A stretch of DNA of 64,000 nt, taken from positions 1 to 64,000 of the forward strand of contig JACJNX010000053.1 in assembly GCA_014695255.1 (NCBI GenBank). The letters are read 5' to 3'. Numbering within the stretch: position 1 is the first letter of the stretch; each line of letters starts with the position of its first letter. Under the pieces are notes generated by a model. It was given only the letters and a program-made list of their open reading frames with translations, was not told where the DNA came from and ran no database searches. This DNA is from Cyanobacteria bacterium FACHB-63 (lineage in GTDB: Bacteria; Cyanobacteriota; Cyanobacteriia; Leptolyngbyales; Leptolyngbyaceae). The translations under genes were made by a program, and so were the position numbers. Below are positions 8,496 to 18,164 of this stretch, in pieces.

Positions 8496-9821
8496 ATGAC
8501 GACTCGTGTAATTCTCGTGCGCCACGGTGAAAGCAGCTATAACGTGGAAAAAAGAGCGCAGGGGCATTGTGATCTCTCCACGCTGACCGAGAAGGGCGAA
8601 AAGATGGCAACCCAAGTTGCAACTGCCCTGAAAGATTTGAAGTTCGATGCGATTTACTGCAGTCCTTTACAACGCGCTAAACGCACGGCTGAAATTGTTC
8701 TCGCAGGCTTCGACAATCCGCCCCCACTTCAAACGACTGATGATCTCAAAGAGATTAATATTCAGATTTGGGAAGGATTGCTGTTTACGGAAATTGCAGA
8801 GAAATACCCGGAAATGTATGCTCACTGGCACTCTGAGCCGCACAAAGTCAGAATGCCGCTACCGGATGGAACTGAGCTTGTACCTGTTCTAGATTTGTAT
8901 GAACAAGCAGAGCGCTTTTGGCGATCGATCATTCCCCAACACCCGAATCAAACGATTTTGATCGTCGCGCATAGTGGGATTAATCGAGCATTGATCAATA
9001 CTGCGATCGGTCTTCAACCCGCAGAGTATCAGCGCTTCCATATTTCTAACTGTGGCATCAGCGTTCTCAACTTCTCTGGTGAATTGGGGGAGCAAGTTCA
9101 AATCGAATCGCTCAATGTCACCTCACATCTGGGCGAAACAATTCCCAAAATCAGACCAAATCACAAAGGCGCTCGTCTGTTGCTAGTGCGACACGGCGAA
9201 ACCGAGTGGAATCGTCAGGGGCGATTTCAAGGTCAAATTGATGTGCCGCTCAACGACAACGGACGAGTTCAAGCCAGTCAAGCCGCAGAATTTCTCAAAT
9301 CTGTGCAGATTGATTCTGCCGTGAGTAGCTCAATGGCGCGTCCAAAAGAAACCGCAGAAATTATCCTCAAATATCATCCCGAAGTTGAACTGAAGCTACG
9401 CGATGATTTGCGCGAGATCAGTCACGGACTTTGGGAGGGTAAGTTTGAATCTGAAATTGAAGCAGGTTATCCAGGCTTGCTGCATGAATGGCAAAGTAAG
9501 CCGGAGACAGTCCAAATGCCTGAAGGTGAAAATTTACAGCAAGTTTGGGATCGTGCTGTTGCGGGATGGGATGCGATCGTTCAGTCTGCCCAACCTGGAG
9601 AAACCATTCTGGTCGTGGCTCACGATGCCATTAACAAAGCCATTCTTTGCTACGTTGCAGGCTTAACTCCGGCTGCTTTCTGGAATTTCAAGCAAGGAAA
9701 TGGTGCGGTGAGCGTGATCGATTACGTAAAAGGAGCCGATGCAACCCCACTATTGATGGCAATGAACATTACAACGCATTTAGGCGGCGTTTTAGACAAG
9801 ACTGCAGCAGGCGCACTCTAG
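8496..9821 (+). CDS. tandem two-domain histidine phosphatase
   Basis: 441 residues formed by two complete histidine-phosphatase domains. The first has VRHGESSYN (catalytic His10), the second VRHGETEWN (His near 233). Each half also has its second catalytic His (VAHSG and VAHDA) and the acid-containing turn. The family includes phosphoglycerate mutases, phosphoserine phosphatases and sugar phosphatases; the substrate here cannot be told. The stop codon shares a CTAG palindrome with the stop of the convergent gene. Confidence 0.9.
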   Translation: MTTRVILVRHGESSYNVEKRAQGHCDLSTLTEKGEKMATQVATALKDLKFDAIYCSPLQRAKRTAEIVLAGFDNPPPLQTTDDLKEINIQIWEGLLFTEIAEKYPEMYAHWHSEPHKVRMPLPDGTELVPVLDLYEQAERFWRSIIPQHPNQTILIVAHSGINRALINTAIGLQPAEYQRFHISNCGISVLNFSGELGEQVQIESLNVTSHLGETIPKIRPNHKGARLLLVRHGETEWNRQGRFQGQIDVPLNDNGRVQASQAAEFLKSVQIDSAVSSSMARPKETAEIILKYHPEVELKLRDDLREISHGLWEGKFESEIEAGYPGLLHEWQSKPETVQMPEGENLQQVWDRAVAGWDAIVQSAQPGETILVVAHDAINKAILCYVAGLTPAAFWNFKQGNGAVSVIDYVKGADATPLLMAMNITTHLGGVLDKTAAGAL

Positions 9822-10888
9822 ATCGAATTTACCGGAGTGGGCGATCGCAACTCTGCAATCGCCCCGATCAATTGTTGCAACTTACGCTCAGCTTGCCCTA
9901 GTTCTAGAATCGCTTTGGCTTGAGCAAATCCCGCTTCTAGACTGGTGCAGATGTGCGATCGCCACAAATAAAACCCACTATTCCAAATCACCGCTTGCGA
10001 CAGTTCGGAAGGTTCGCCTTTAAGAACTGCTCGCATTTCGATGAAAAATTCATCGAGCGGGGTGAGGGGTAACTCTTTTGCGGCAAATCCATGATCACGC
10101 GGCACTAAAGTTAGGCGCTCAAACTTTTCGCCCATACCCATGCCGATAATCGCAGTACGATCGCGAGGCAAATCACAACTGCCTTCTAGTCCTTTCACCG
10201 TTGTAAAGTTCGTCGTTCCCCGCATTGCAAACGCATCCCGGAACATTCCTTCAGTTGGGGGATGGACATAGCCGCAAATTAAATGCGATTCACCTGCGTA
10301 AGGGTTCCACATCAATTCCAGCGTCGAAAACGGTGGGCGTTTACCAATTTGTTCTCGGTACGGAACCAAACCTTGAGCTAAGGGAAAGTGCATCGGCAAA
10401 TACACAAATCCTAAGCCTGTACTGGCTAGAACTTGATGCACTTGAGCGATCGATAAAGGCTTCCAATTCACGCCTAATCCATCCCAAAGTTCAATCAAGG
10501 GGACACCTTCTTTTGTCGGCATTCGATCGCCCCCATGTAGCACCACGGGAATCCCGGCTGCCGCTAAGACCAGCGCAATTAATGGACTCAAGGGAGCAGT
10601 GCGCGATCGACCATCGTAGGGATTGCACATTACCGTAACGGGAATCTTGGAAGCAATTGCAGGCAGTCTCTCGCTCAAGGCATCATAAGCATCGAGCATT
10701 CCAGCCAGTTCTTCTCCGGTGGGGCGCTTGATTCGGTGCGAGATCATAAATGCACCAATCTGGGCAGGAGTCGCTTCTTGCAGCAGCATCAATCGAGTTG
10801 CGGTTTCTGCTTCTTGACGAGTCAGGTTCTCGTTTGTGTGGTTTCCACTGCCGACTTTTTTCAACAAGTCCCGAAACTCGTAGCTCAT
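9818..10888 (-). CDS. anthranilate phosphoribosyltransferase-like protein (TrpD2/YbiB type)
   Basis: 356 residues, related to anthranilate phosphoribosyltransferase (N-terminal helical domain followed by a glycosyltransferase domain). The Gly-rich PRPP loop of true TrpD is altered to VVLHGGDRMPTKEGV, which points to the TrpD2/YbiB side branch rather than tryptophan synthesis. Start ATG at 10888 (MSYEFRDLL) is preferred to the 10918 start. It lies 70 bp behind ntcB on the same strand and is likely cotranscribed with it, implying a nitrogen-regulated role. The function is unknown. Confidence 0.82.
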   Translation of the reverse strand: MSYEFRDLLKKVGSGNHTNENLTRQEAETATRLMLLQEATPAQIGAFMISHRIKRPTGEELAGMLDAYDALSERLPAIASKIPVTVMCNPYDGRSRTAPLSPLIALVLAAAGIPVVLHGGDRMPTKEGVPLIELWDGLGVNWKPLSIAQVHQVLASTGLGFVYLPMHFPLAQGLVPYREQIGKRPPFSTLELMWNPYAGESHLICGYVHPPTEGMFRDAFAMRGTTNFTTVKGLEGSCDLPRDRTAIIGMGMGEKFERLTLVPRDHGFAAKELPLTPLDEFFIEMRAVLKGEPSELSQAVIWNSGFYLWRSHICTSLEAGFAQAKAILELGQAERKLQQLIGAIAELRSPTPVNSI

Positions 10889-10958
10889 AGCTTCTACCCA
10901 AGAAATGAATGGCTGCAATTACAAAGTGTCCCATCATATTGAACGAATTCAGTTCAAT

Positions 10959-11885
10959 TCAGACCATTGCTTTCGGCATTCGTACCAATAACGACGGCTG
11001 CATCAGTTCTTGAACTAGTGCCCGAAATCGTTGAATGGGAGGGATCTGAAGCCGATCGTGCGTCGTCACCAGAACGACTTGTCGAATGAGCGTTGGGTCA
11101 GTGGTCGATCGTACGACTAATGTTGGATCTAAATGAACGTCTTGAATCGCACTCTCAGGTAAAAGGGCAACCAATTCTCCCTGGCGCACCACACCTCGAA
11201 ACGCATCGAGAGTATTGAGTTCTAATGCAGCTTTGAGCGTTGCCCCTTGGCGCTGGAATTGTTCTTGCACCAAGCGCTGCATTCCATAACCATCTTTGAA
11301 CACGACTTGCGAATAGTGAACTAGCTCCGACCAGGGAACCGTTTGATACTTTGTGAGAGGATGATCTGCTGCCATTAACACCCGTACAGGCTCATCGTAA
11401 AGCACATCCACCACCATCTCTGGACTTGCCGTGAGAAAGCGGTTGTTCATCACGATCGCCAAATCCACCAATCCATCTTTCAAGACTTTTAAGGCGCGAT
11501 CGCTCCCTAGCGAAGTCACGCGCAACCGCACTTCGGGAAAATCCTGACAAAAGCGTTGCAGCACAGGCGGCAAATGAAAGGCGCAGACCGAATGAATTGC
11601 GGCAACACAAAGTTCCGGTTGTTTACCGAGCCGCAGTTCTTCAAGCTCTGCGATCGCGTTGCGCCATTCTTGACAGATTCTCCGAGCGCGGGGCAAAAAT
11701 CGCTCACCCGCAACGGTCAATTTTGCCTGAGCCGTCCGATGCAGCAAAGACATTCCCAAATCAGCCTCCAGCGATTGAAGTTGACGGCTAATCGTCGATT
11801 GCGTCACATCACACTTGCGGGCGGCTTGTTGAAAACTTCCAGTCTCTGCGATCGCTAAAAATGCCTGTAGCTGCTCTAGGCGCAT
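10959..11885 (-). CDS. ntcB: LysR-family nitrogen assimilation activator NtcB
   Basis: 308-residue LysR regulator: winged helix at residues 1-60 (AFLAIAETGSFQQAARKCDV and TQSTISRQLQSLE) and a co-inducer domain from about 90. The closely NtcB-like stretches CVAAIHSV, LKVLKDGLVDLAIVMNNRF and VFKDGYGMQRLVQ identify it from memory of the family. NtcB enhances nitrate-assimilation gene transcription, probably sensing nitrite. Its promoter has a perfect NtcA-activated architecture, as expected for ntcB. The nitrate and nitrite reductase genes themselves are not in the window. Confidence 0.85.
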   Translation of the reverse strand: MRLEQLQAFLAIAETGSFQQAARKCDVTQSTISRQLQSLEADLGMSLLHRTAQAKLTVAGERFLPRARRICQEWRNAIAELEELRLGKQPELCVAAIHSVCAFHLPPVLQRFCQDFPEVRLRVTSLGSDRALKVLKDGLVDLAIVMNNRFLTASPEMVVDVLYDEPVRVLMAADHPLTKYQTVPWSELVHYSQVVFKDGYGMQRLVQEQFQRQGATLKAALELNTLDAFRGVVRQGELVALLPESAIQDVHLDPTLVVRSTTDPTLIRQVVLVTTHDRLQIPPIQRFRALVQELMQPSLLVRMPKAMV

Positions 11886-11899
11886 AAGGTGTAACCTGA

Positions 11900-11915
11900 G
11901 TCACATTCTTGTGAC
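11900..11915. promoter_or_regulatory. palindromic operator candidate at ntcB start site
   Basis: GTCACA-TTCT-TGTGAC is a perfect 6-bp inverted repeat overlapping the ntcB -10 box and the expected transcription start. A regulator bound here would block the promoter. Autoregulation by NtcB or repression by another factor are both possible. Confidence 0.4.
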
Positions 11916-11955
11916 CTTAACGGATTTGCGAAAGAACTTTCGTAAGGGCTGATAC
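11914..11955 (-). promoter_or_regulatory. NtcA-activated promoter of ntcB
   Basis: On the minus strand, GTAN8TAC (11955-11942) is followed after exactly 22 nt by TAAGGT (11919-11914), which fits TAN3T. This is the canonical class II NtcA promoter layout GTAN8TAC-N22-TAN3T. The start codon is at 11885, giving a leader of about 20 nt. In the other direction, toward acnB, no -10 box is found at the right distance, so the site belongs to ntcB. Confidence 0.8.
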
Positions 11956-12082
11956 AGGAGAAAATTTAGGTTCAGAAAAAGATTTGAAGTGCAGGCATTT
12001 TACCGCATCCTTCCTCTGAAGTTTTAGACTAGAAGTTCGCGATAGAGTGATAACGCTGCTGATCTACACCGAATAACCGAAT

Positions 12083-14674
12083 ATGCTTGAATCTTACCGT
12101 CAACACGTCGCTGAGCGGGCGGCTTTAGGAATTCCACCCCTGCCTCTCAGTCCGCAGCAAACGTCAGACCTGTGTGAATTGCTCAAGGCTCCACCTGTGG
12201 GTGAAGAAGCTTTTCTGCTGTCATTGTTACGCGATCGCATTCCGCCGGGAGTCGATCAAGCGGCTTACGTTAAGGCAGGATTTTTGAGTGCGATCGCGAA
12301 AGAAGAAATCATGAGTCCACTCGTTTCACCAAAAGAAGCGGTCGAACTGCTTGGAACGATGATGGGCGGCTACAATGTCCACTCGCTGATCGAATTGCTC
12401 AAGTCACCCCATCCTGAAATTGCAGAAACAGCAACGATCGCTCTTGGTAAAACGCTGCTCGTTTACGATGCGTTCCATGACGTGCAAGAACTTGCGGAGA
12501 GCGGAAACTCCTACGCTCAGAATGTGCTGAAGTCTTGGGCAGAGGCAAAATGGTTTACCAGTCGCGCTCCTTTGCCTGAAGCGATTACGGTGACAGTGTT
12601 CAAGGTTCCGGGTGAAACCAACACTGACGATTTATCGCCTGCAACTCACGCCACCACGCGCCCCGACATTCCGCTTCACGCGCTGGCAATGTTGGAAACG
12701 CGCCAGCCTGGATCGCTTGAAACGATCGTTGAACTCAAGCAAAAAGGGCATCCGCTTGCTTATGTGGGCGATGTGGTCGGAACCGGATCATCGCGGAAAT
12801 CGGCGATTAACTCGGTGCTGTGGCACATTGGCGAGGATATTCCATTTGTGCCAAATAAGCGATCGAGCGGCTACATTCTCGGTGGCAAGATTGCGCCAAT
12901 CTTCTTCAACACAGCGGAAGATTCGGGGGCATTACCGATCGAATGTGATGTCACGCACTTGAATACAGGCGATGTGATCACGATCTATCCCTACAAAGGT
13001 GAAATCACCAACGAATCCGGTGAAGTCGTTTCAACTTTCACACTGAAGCCGGACACGATTTTGGATGAAGTCCGCGCCGGGGGACGGATTCCCCTGCTGA
13101 TTGGTCGGACGTTAACCGACAAGATTCGATCGGCAATGGGACTACCGATCTCAGATTTGTTCGTGCGTCCACAAATGCCAGCCGATACCGGAAAAGGCTT
13201 TACGCTGGCGCAAAAAATGGTCGGTAAAGCTTGTGGACTTCCCGGCGTTCGTCCCGGAACCTCTTGCGAACCCATCATGACCACGGTCGGATCGCAAGAT
13301 ACCACAGGACCCATGACCCGCGACGAACTAAAAGAACTCGCCTGTCTCGGATTCAGCGCAGATCTGGTGATGCAAAGTTTCTGTCACACGGCAGCCTATC
13401 CGAAACCCGTAGACATCAAAACACACCACGAACTGCCCGACTTCATCAATTCTCGCGGTGGCGTTTCTCTACGTCCGGGAGATGGCATCATTCACTCTTG
13501 GCTGAATCGAATGCTGCTTCCTGACACCGTTGGTACAGGCGGCGATTCCCACACTCGCTTCCCGCTTGGAATCTCTTTCCCGGCTGGCTCAGGTTTGGTT
13601 GCGTTTGCCGCCGCGCTTGGTGCAATGCCGTTAGATATGCCTGAATCGGTACTGGTTCGATTCAAAGGTAAACTACAGCCCGGAGTCACGCTACGCGATG
13701 TGGTAAATGCGATTCCGTATGTCGCGATGCAGCAAGGTAAACTCACGGTTGCCAAAGAAAACAAAAAGAACGTTTACTCTGGCAAAATCATCGAGATGGA
13801 AGGATTGCCCGATTTGCAGCTAGAGCAAGCCTTTGAACTCACAGATGCTACGGCTGAACGATCGGCGGCAGGCTGCACGATCGCGCTCTCCGTCGAAACC
13901 GTCTCCGAATACCTGCGATCGAATGTTGCCTTACTCAAAAACATGGTAGCGCGAGGTTATGGCGATGCTCGTACCATTCTCCGCCGCGTTCGCCAGATGG
14001 AAGAATGGCTGGCTGATCCACACCTGCTGCAAGCCGATTCCGATGCCGAATATGCCGACATCATTGAAGTCGATTTGGATCAGATTAAAGAGCCGATCGT
14101 TGCTGCTCCAAATGACCCCGACAACATCAAACTGATGTCCGAATGTGCAGGCGATCCAATTCATGAAGTCTTTATCGGCTCGTGTATGACCAACATTGGA
14201 CATTACCGCGCTGCTGCGAAAATTCTTGAAGGAGCCGGAGTCGCCAAAGCCAAACTCTGGATCGCCCCGCCGACCCGCATGGACGAACAACATCTACGCG
14301 CTGAAGGAGTCTACGAAATCTTCCAAGCCACCGGAGCACGGACAGAAATGCCCGGATGCTCTCTTTGTATGGGCAACCAGGCACGAGTAGAGGACGGCGT
14401 AACCGTGTTCTCGACTTCCACCCGGAACTTCAACAACCGCATGGGTAAAGGTGCACAAGTGTATCTTGGCTCTGCGGAACTCGCGGCGGTCTGTGCCCTA
14501 CTGGGTAAAATTCCGACGATCGAGGAGTACATGAGTGTGGTAAAAGAAAAAGTTGACCCGTTCGCGGCAGACTTATATCAGTATTTGAACTTCGATCGGA
14601 TCTCCGGTTTTGAAGATGAAGGTCGAGTACTGTCGAAAGAAGAAGAAGCGAAACTCATCGCTAGTGTGAGTTAG
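12083..14674 (+). CDS. acnB: aconitate hydratase B
   Basis: Interconverts citrate and isocitrate in the cytoplasm; 863 residues, as expected for AcnB. The N-terminal HEAT-like domain (residues 1-160) typical of AcnB precedes the swivel domain, and the iron-sulfur cysteines appear in [11 protein letters not shown] near residue 700 and CSLCMGNQ near 760. It feeds 2-oxoglutarate formation and so supplies both glutamate and the 2-oxoglutarate bypass encoded at 31.7-34.8 kb. It is divergent from ntcB, with 197 bp between them. Confidence 0.97.
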   Translation: MLESYRQHVAERAALGIPPLPLSPQQTSDLCELLKAPPVGEEAFLLSLLRDRIPPGVDQAAYVKAGFLSAIAKEEIMSPLVSPKEAVELLGTMMGGYNVHSLIELLKSPHPEIAETATIALGKTLLVYDAFHDVQELAESGNSYAQNVLKSWAEAKWFTSRAPLPEAITVTVFKVPGETNTDDLSPATHATTRPDIPLHALAMLETRQPGSLETIVELKQKGHPLAYVGDVVGTGSSRKSAINSVLWHIGEDIPFVPNKRSSGYILGGKIAPIFFNTAEDSGALPIECDVTHLNTGDVITIYPYKGEITNESGEVVSTFTLKPDTILDEVRAGGRIPLLIGRTLTDKIRSAMGLPISDLFVRPQMPADTGKGFTLAQKMVGKACGLPGVRPGTSCEPIMTTVGSQDTTGPMTRDELKELACLGFSADLVMQSFCHTAAYPKPVDIKTHHELPDFINSRGGVSLRPGDGIIHSWLNRMLLPDTVGTGGDSHTRFPLGISFPAGSGLVAFAAALGAMPLDMPESVLVRFKGKLQPGVTLRDVVNAIPYVAMQQGKLTVAKENKKNVYSGKIIEMEGLPDLQLEQAFELTDATAERSAAGCTIALSVETVSEYLRSNVALLKNMVARGYGDARTILRRVRQMEEWLADPHLLQADSDAEYADIIEVDLDQIKEPIVAAPNDPDNIKLMSECAGDPIHEVFIGSCMTNIGHYRAAAKILEGAGVAKAKLWIAPPTRMDEQHLRAEGVYEIFQATGARTEMPGCSLCMGNQARVEDGVTVFSTSTRNFNNRMGKGAQVYLGSAELAAVCALLGKIPTIEEYMSVVKEKVDPFAADLYQYLNFDRISGFEDEGRVLSKEEEAKLIASVS

Positions 14675-14787
14675 CCAGGGTGGAAAGAGGGTATCTACAA
14701 TCTTGCTCAAAGGCTTGCTGCATCTGCTTCTCGAGCAAACTTCTGGAAAAATAGAGTGTTCCTACAAGTTTATAGACTCCCATTGTT

Positions 14788-14810
14788 CCAGTGTAAGATC
14801 ACTGGTTTTT
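14788..14810 (+). terminator. terminator of acnB
   Basis: CCAGTG (14788-14793), loop TAAGAT, CACTGG (14800-14805), then five T. It is a short but perfect stem 114 bp after the acnB stop. Confidence 0.55.
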
Positions 14811-14952
14811 GTGAAGCTACTTCAAAACAAGGTGTAAATTTTACGAAGTTGCACTGAAGGGGTTTCACCCCTCACCCTGTCAATGTCATACTGTGATAAG
14901 TAGATGCACCCTGATGATAGGAGGAACTCGCGAACTGCGACCCTCCTTTTTT
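14811..14952 (+). ncRNA. candidate small RNA between two terminators
   Basis: The 349-bp gap 14675-15023 has no credible coding frame. After the acnB terminator it contains a hairpin AGGGG-TTTCA-CCCCT (14858-14872) and then a second strong terminator (14919-14952). Two successive terminators with a structured stretch between them suggest a separate short transcript of at most about 140 nt. No known cyanobacterial RNA family (Yfr1, 6S and similar) could be matched by eye, and no clear promoter is seen. Confidence 0.3.
14919..14952 (+). terminator. Rho-independent terminator
   Basis: AGGAGG (14919-14924) pairs with CCTCCT (14942-14947), an inner TCGC/GCGA stem extends the hairpin, and a run of six T (14947-14952) follows. 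It lies 70 bp upstream of argJ. Confidence 0.75.
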
Positions 14953-15023
14953 CTTGTTTAAACCTCTAGCCCCTCATCCCGACTGCCGATATAATCGCGA
15001 TTCAGGAACATAGGTGAGATATT

Positions 15024-16280
15024 ATGGCAGACTGGCAGCAAATCGCAGGCGGCATTACAGCTCCGAAAGGCTACAAAGCAGCAGGAATCACGGCTGGACT
15101 CAAGCCCTCTGGCTTACCGGATCTCGCTCTAATTGTCTCCGAAGTTGATGCGATCGCGGCTGGAGTCTTCACCACGTCCCAAGTCCGCGCTGCTCCAGTC
15201 GATTACTGCCGCGAGCGCCTACAAACGAAATCGAATTGCCGCGCAATCCTCTGCAACGCCGGACAAGCGAATGCCGCAACAGGCTCACAAGGCATGATCG
15301 ATGCCCTCGAAAGCGCTCAACTAATTGCCCAAGCGCTCAATGTGGCTTCAGATACGATTCTCCTTGCTTCCACTGGCGTTATCGGTCAGCGAATCAAAAT
15401 GGATGTGCTGAGATCGGCAGTGCCAAATCTCGTTGCAAGCCTGAGCGAAACCGGAAACGATGCCGCAGCCAAAGCGATTACGACCACAGATTTAGTCACC
15501 AAATCGATCGCGCTAGAAACGACGATTGCCGATCGTCCGGTTCGCATCGGTGGCATTGCCAAAGGCTCAGGCATGATTCACCCCAACATGGCGACGATGT
15601 TAGCGTTTGTCACTTGTGATGCGGCGGTTTCTCCTCCCCTATGGCAGCAAATGTTAAGTCGGGCGGCCGATCGTAGTTTTAACCAAATCACAGTTGATGG
15701 TGATACCAGCACGAATGATTGTTTGATTGCTTTAACGAATGGACAATCGAGGACACCTGCCATTACCGAAGCAGGAGCCGAAGCAGAAAAGCTCGAAGCG
15801 ATGCTGACCGAAGTTTGTATGTATTTAGCAAAAGCGATCGCACGAGATGGCGAAGGGGCAACCTGTCTGATTGAAGTGCAGGTCTCCGGCGCAGCAGATG
15901 ACGCATCGGCGCGGAAAGTCGCTCGAACGATCGCGGGTTCTTCGCTGGTAAAATCAGCCATTTTTGGACGCGATCCGAACTGGGGCAGAATTGCAGGTGC
16001 AGCCGGACGAGCCGATGTCACGTTCGATCAAGCAGATTTGCAGATTAAGCTGGGTGAATTCCTGATGATGCAGAACGGACAGCCACAACCGTTCGATCGT
16101 GCAGCAGCAAGTGGATATTTGAAACAACAAGCAGCAAGAAGTACAGAAGGCGATCGACAATCGTTAGATCATCCGGTGATTCTCTCTGTAAGCATTGGTA
16201 ACGGTTCAGGTAGTGGAAAAGCTTGGGGCTGCGATCTAAGTTATGACTATGTAAAAATCAACGCAGAGTACACAACTTAG
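15024..16280 (+). CDS. argJ: bifunctional glutamate N-acetyltransferase / amino-acid acetyltransferase
   Basis: Transfers acetyl from N-acetylornithine to glutamate (and can acetylate glutamate from acetyl-CoA) in arginine synthesis. 418 residues. The self-cleavage site is MATML with nucleophile Thr191, preceded by KGSGMIHPN; cleavage makes the alpha and beta chains. The C-terminal ATCL and GRDPNWGRI motifs are typical. It is a single-gene unit with its own upstream region. Arginine is also the precursor of cyanophycin in many cyanobacteria. Confidence 0.97.
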   Translation: MADWQQIAGGITAPKGYKAAGITAGLKPSGLPDLALIVSEVDAIAAGVFTTSQVRAAPVDYCRERLQTKSNCRAILCNAGQANAATGSQGMIDALESAQLIAQALNVASDTILLASTGVIGQRIKMDVLRSAVPNLVASLSETGNDAAAKAITTTDLVTKSIALETTIADRPVRIGGIAKGSGMIHPNMATMLAFVTCDAAVSPPLWQQMLSRAADRSFNQITVDGDTSTNDCLIALTNGQSRTPAITEAGAEAEKLEAMLTEVCMYLAKAIARDGEGATCLIEVQVSGAADDASARKVARTIAGSSLVKSAIFGRDPNWGRIAGAAGRADVTFDQADLQIKLGEFLMMQNGQPQPFDRAAASGYLKQQAARSTEGDRQSLDHPVILSVSIGNGSGSGKAWGCDLSYDYVKINAEYTT

Positions 16281-16305
16281 AACATTCAAATTACTGCTCC
16301 TGTAA

Positions 16306-16334
16306 AGAGGGATCGTCCTTCACACGATCCCTCT
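16306..16334. terminator. hairpin between convergent argJ and PepSY-like gene
   Basis: An 11-bp perfect stem (arms 16306-16316 and 16324-16334, loop CCTTCAC) lies midway in the 60-bp gap between stop codons at 16280 (+) and 16341 (-). A T-run is lacking, so it is a weak intrinsic terminator or a 3' stabilising hairpin. Confidence 0.6.
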
Positions 16335-16340
16335 CGTAAT

Positions 16341-16775
16341 CTAAGCGTCCTCGTTAGCATTGCCCACTGGATTACCACGATCGTCAAAATAAAGTTCTAT
16401 TTCCTCGTTACCGCGCTCAATTTCAACCTCATAAAATGTGCCGTTCGGAGTCAGTTCAATTTCGTGCTTTGTCACCGCATACCCTGGATATTGCTGTCTC
16501 ACCCGCTCTAGCACGATCGCAGAAAACTGATCGGCTTCCACCTCGTATTCCGTTTCGAGCCACTGTCCCGATCGAGAAAACTCCGCCTCATACTCTCTGC
16601 CATCTTTGACAAAAACTGCTTCATAACCATAGGGCTTTCCTTCCCACCTTGCATTTACACCGGGATACTTCAGATTGAAAGCTTGCTGAACAGGGTTTGG
16701 AACTGCATGACTGGGGCTACAACTAACCAGCGCTAAAGATGCGATCAGAATTGTGTGTCTATGCGATCGGCGCAT
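16341..16775 (-). CDS. secreted PepSY-like protein
   Basis: 144 residues with a Lys/Arg-poor but clear export signal: MRRSHRH, hydrophobic ILIASLALV, then SCSP, which reads as a lipobox-like LVSC. The mature part has two similar halves (VPNPVQQAFNLKYPGV... and AIVLERVRQQYPGY...), the PepSY-like/BLIP fold seen in periplasmic inhibitors. ATG at 16775 gives a better signal peptide than 16796. The target is unknown. Confidence 0.7.
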   Translation of the reverse strand: MRRSHRHTILIASLALVSCSPSHAVPNPVQQAFNLKYPGVNARWEGKPYGYEAVFVKDGREYEAEFSRSGQWLETEYEVEADQFSAIVLERVRQQYPGYAVTKHEIELTPNGTFYEVEIERGNEEIELYFDDRGNPVGNANEDA

Positions 16776-16835
16776 TGTCGAAAAGTTGAATAGCATAATG
16801 AATGACAGGTGATTTCTAAATTAGTTTGCCCAAGC

Positions 16836-16873
16836 GCTGATCTCATCTCAATTTGCTGATTTCATCTCAATTT
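16836..16873. repeat. 19-bp tandem duplication
   Basis: GCTGATCTCATCTCAATTT (16836-16854) is followed directly by a copy with one mismatch (16855-16873). It lies in the 228-bp divergent region between the PepSY-like gene and anmK, where duplicated motifs could be regulatory sites or a simple slippage product. Otherwise I see nothing in this gap. Confidence 0.8.
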
Positions 16874-17003
16874 GATTTGTGGACGTTCACATTCAATTAA
16901 GCATCTCGGAATTTGTGTTTCAAACTAGAATCAAATTTGCAAATGATTGCGGTTTCAACCATTCAACTCCACAATAAATCCTGACCTTTAAGCAGCAAAC
17001 CCC

Positions 17004-18119
17004 ATGCGTATAACTGGCTTGATGAGTGGTACATCCGTCGATGGCATTGATGCCGCTCTCGTCGAGATCTCTGGCTCTACAGATGACTTACAAGCAACTC
17101 TAATCGCAGGTGAAACCTATCCCTATCCAGCACAGTTACGCGATCGCATTCTCTCCGTTTGCAGTGGAGCCGCTTTATCAATGGCGGAACTTGCCGAACT
17201 TGATGACGAAATCGCTGATCAATTCGCCCAAGCCGCCCTGCGAATTCAAAGCAACCAAACGCCAGCCGTTCTAATCGGATCGCATGGTCAAACTGTGTTT
17301 CATCGTCCCCCATCCGATCGCTTAGGCTACAGCCTGCAACTTGGACGCGGAGCCGTGATCGCGCATCAAACAAAAATTGCCACCATCAGCAACTTCCGCA
17401 CCGCAGACATCGAGATCGGCGGACAAGGCGCACCCCTCGTTCCCGCGATCGATGCTGCTTTACTGAGACACCCGATCGAATTTCGCTGTGTGCAAAACAT
17501 TGGCGGCATTGGCAATGTCACTTTTTTACCTCCAGCAAAATCAGGATTGCCGATTCGAGGTTGGGACACGGGAGCCGGAAATATGCTGATCGACCTAGCA
17601 GTCCAGCAGTTCTCAGACCAAACTTACGATCGCGATGGCGCTTGGGCAGCCAGCGGCACCCCAAATCAAGAACTCGTCGATCGCTGGTTACAGCAAGACT
17701 TTTTTCAACAACCGCCGCCCAAATCTACCGGACGAGAACACTTTGGACAAGACTATCTCAACACTTGTTTAGCCGATGCCGCAGGTCTAAGTCAGGCTGA
17801 CATTTTGGCAACCCTAACCGAATTCACTGCTGCCTCGATCGCCCACAGCTACAAAACATTCCTGCCGCAGCTACCCGATCGCGTCCTAGTCTGCGGCGGT
17901 GGCAGTCATAACACTTACCTCAAAGTCCGCCTCCAAGCCTTGCTGCCCGACAGCATTATTACCACAACCGACGAAGCTGGAGTGAACGCCGACTTTAAAG
18001 AAGCGATCGCATTCGCAGTCCTGGCATATTGGCGATATCACGGAATTCCCGGTAATCTCCCGGAGGTCACAGGCGCACCGCAACCCGTACTTTTAGGGGA
18101 AATCCACCACGTGGCCTAA
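17004..18119 (+). CDS. anmK: anhydro-N-acetylmuramic acid kinase
   Basis: Phosphorylates and hydrolyses 1,6-anhydro-MurNAc from peptidoglycan turnover to MurNAc-6-phosphate. 371 residues. The signature [15 protein letters not shown] is at the N-terminus; later [32 protein letters not shown] and VCGGGSHN follow in family order. The small protein at 18165 follows 45 bp downstream. Confidence 0.96.
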   Translation: MRITGLMSGTSVDGIDAALVEISGSTDDLQATLIAGETYPYPAQLRDRILSVCSGAALSMAELAELDDEIADQFAQAALRIQSNQTPAVLIGSHGQTVFHRPPSDRLGYSLQLGRGAVIAHQTKIATISNFRTADIEIGGQGAPLVPAIDAALLRHPIEFRCVQNIGGIGNVTFLPPAKSGLPIRGWDTGAGNMLIDLAVQQFSDQTYDRDGAWAASGTPNQELVDRWLQQDFFQQPPPKSTGREHFGQDYLNTCLADAAGLSQADILATLTEFTAASIAHSYKTFLPQLPDRVLVCGGGSHNTYLKVRLQALLPDSIITTTDEAGVNADFKEAIAFAVLAYWRYHGIPGNLPEVTGAPQPVLLGEIHHVA

Positions 18120-18164
18120 GAGCACTGCGTGGTAGCATGGGGAGCCACTTAGCCTAGAACCGCC

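Noticed and set aside
14811-14952. Yfr1-like RNA
   Set aside because: The conserved single-stranded motif ACTCCTCACAC is absent.
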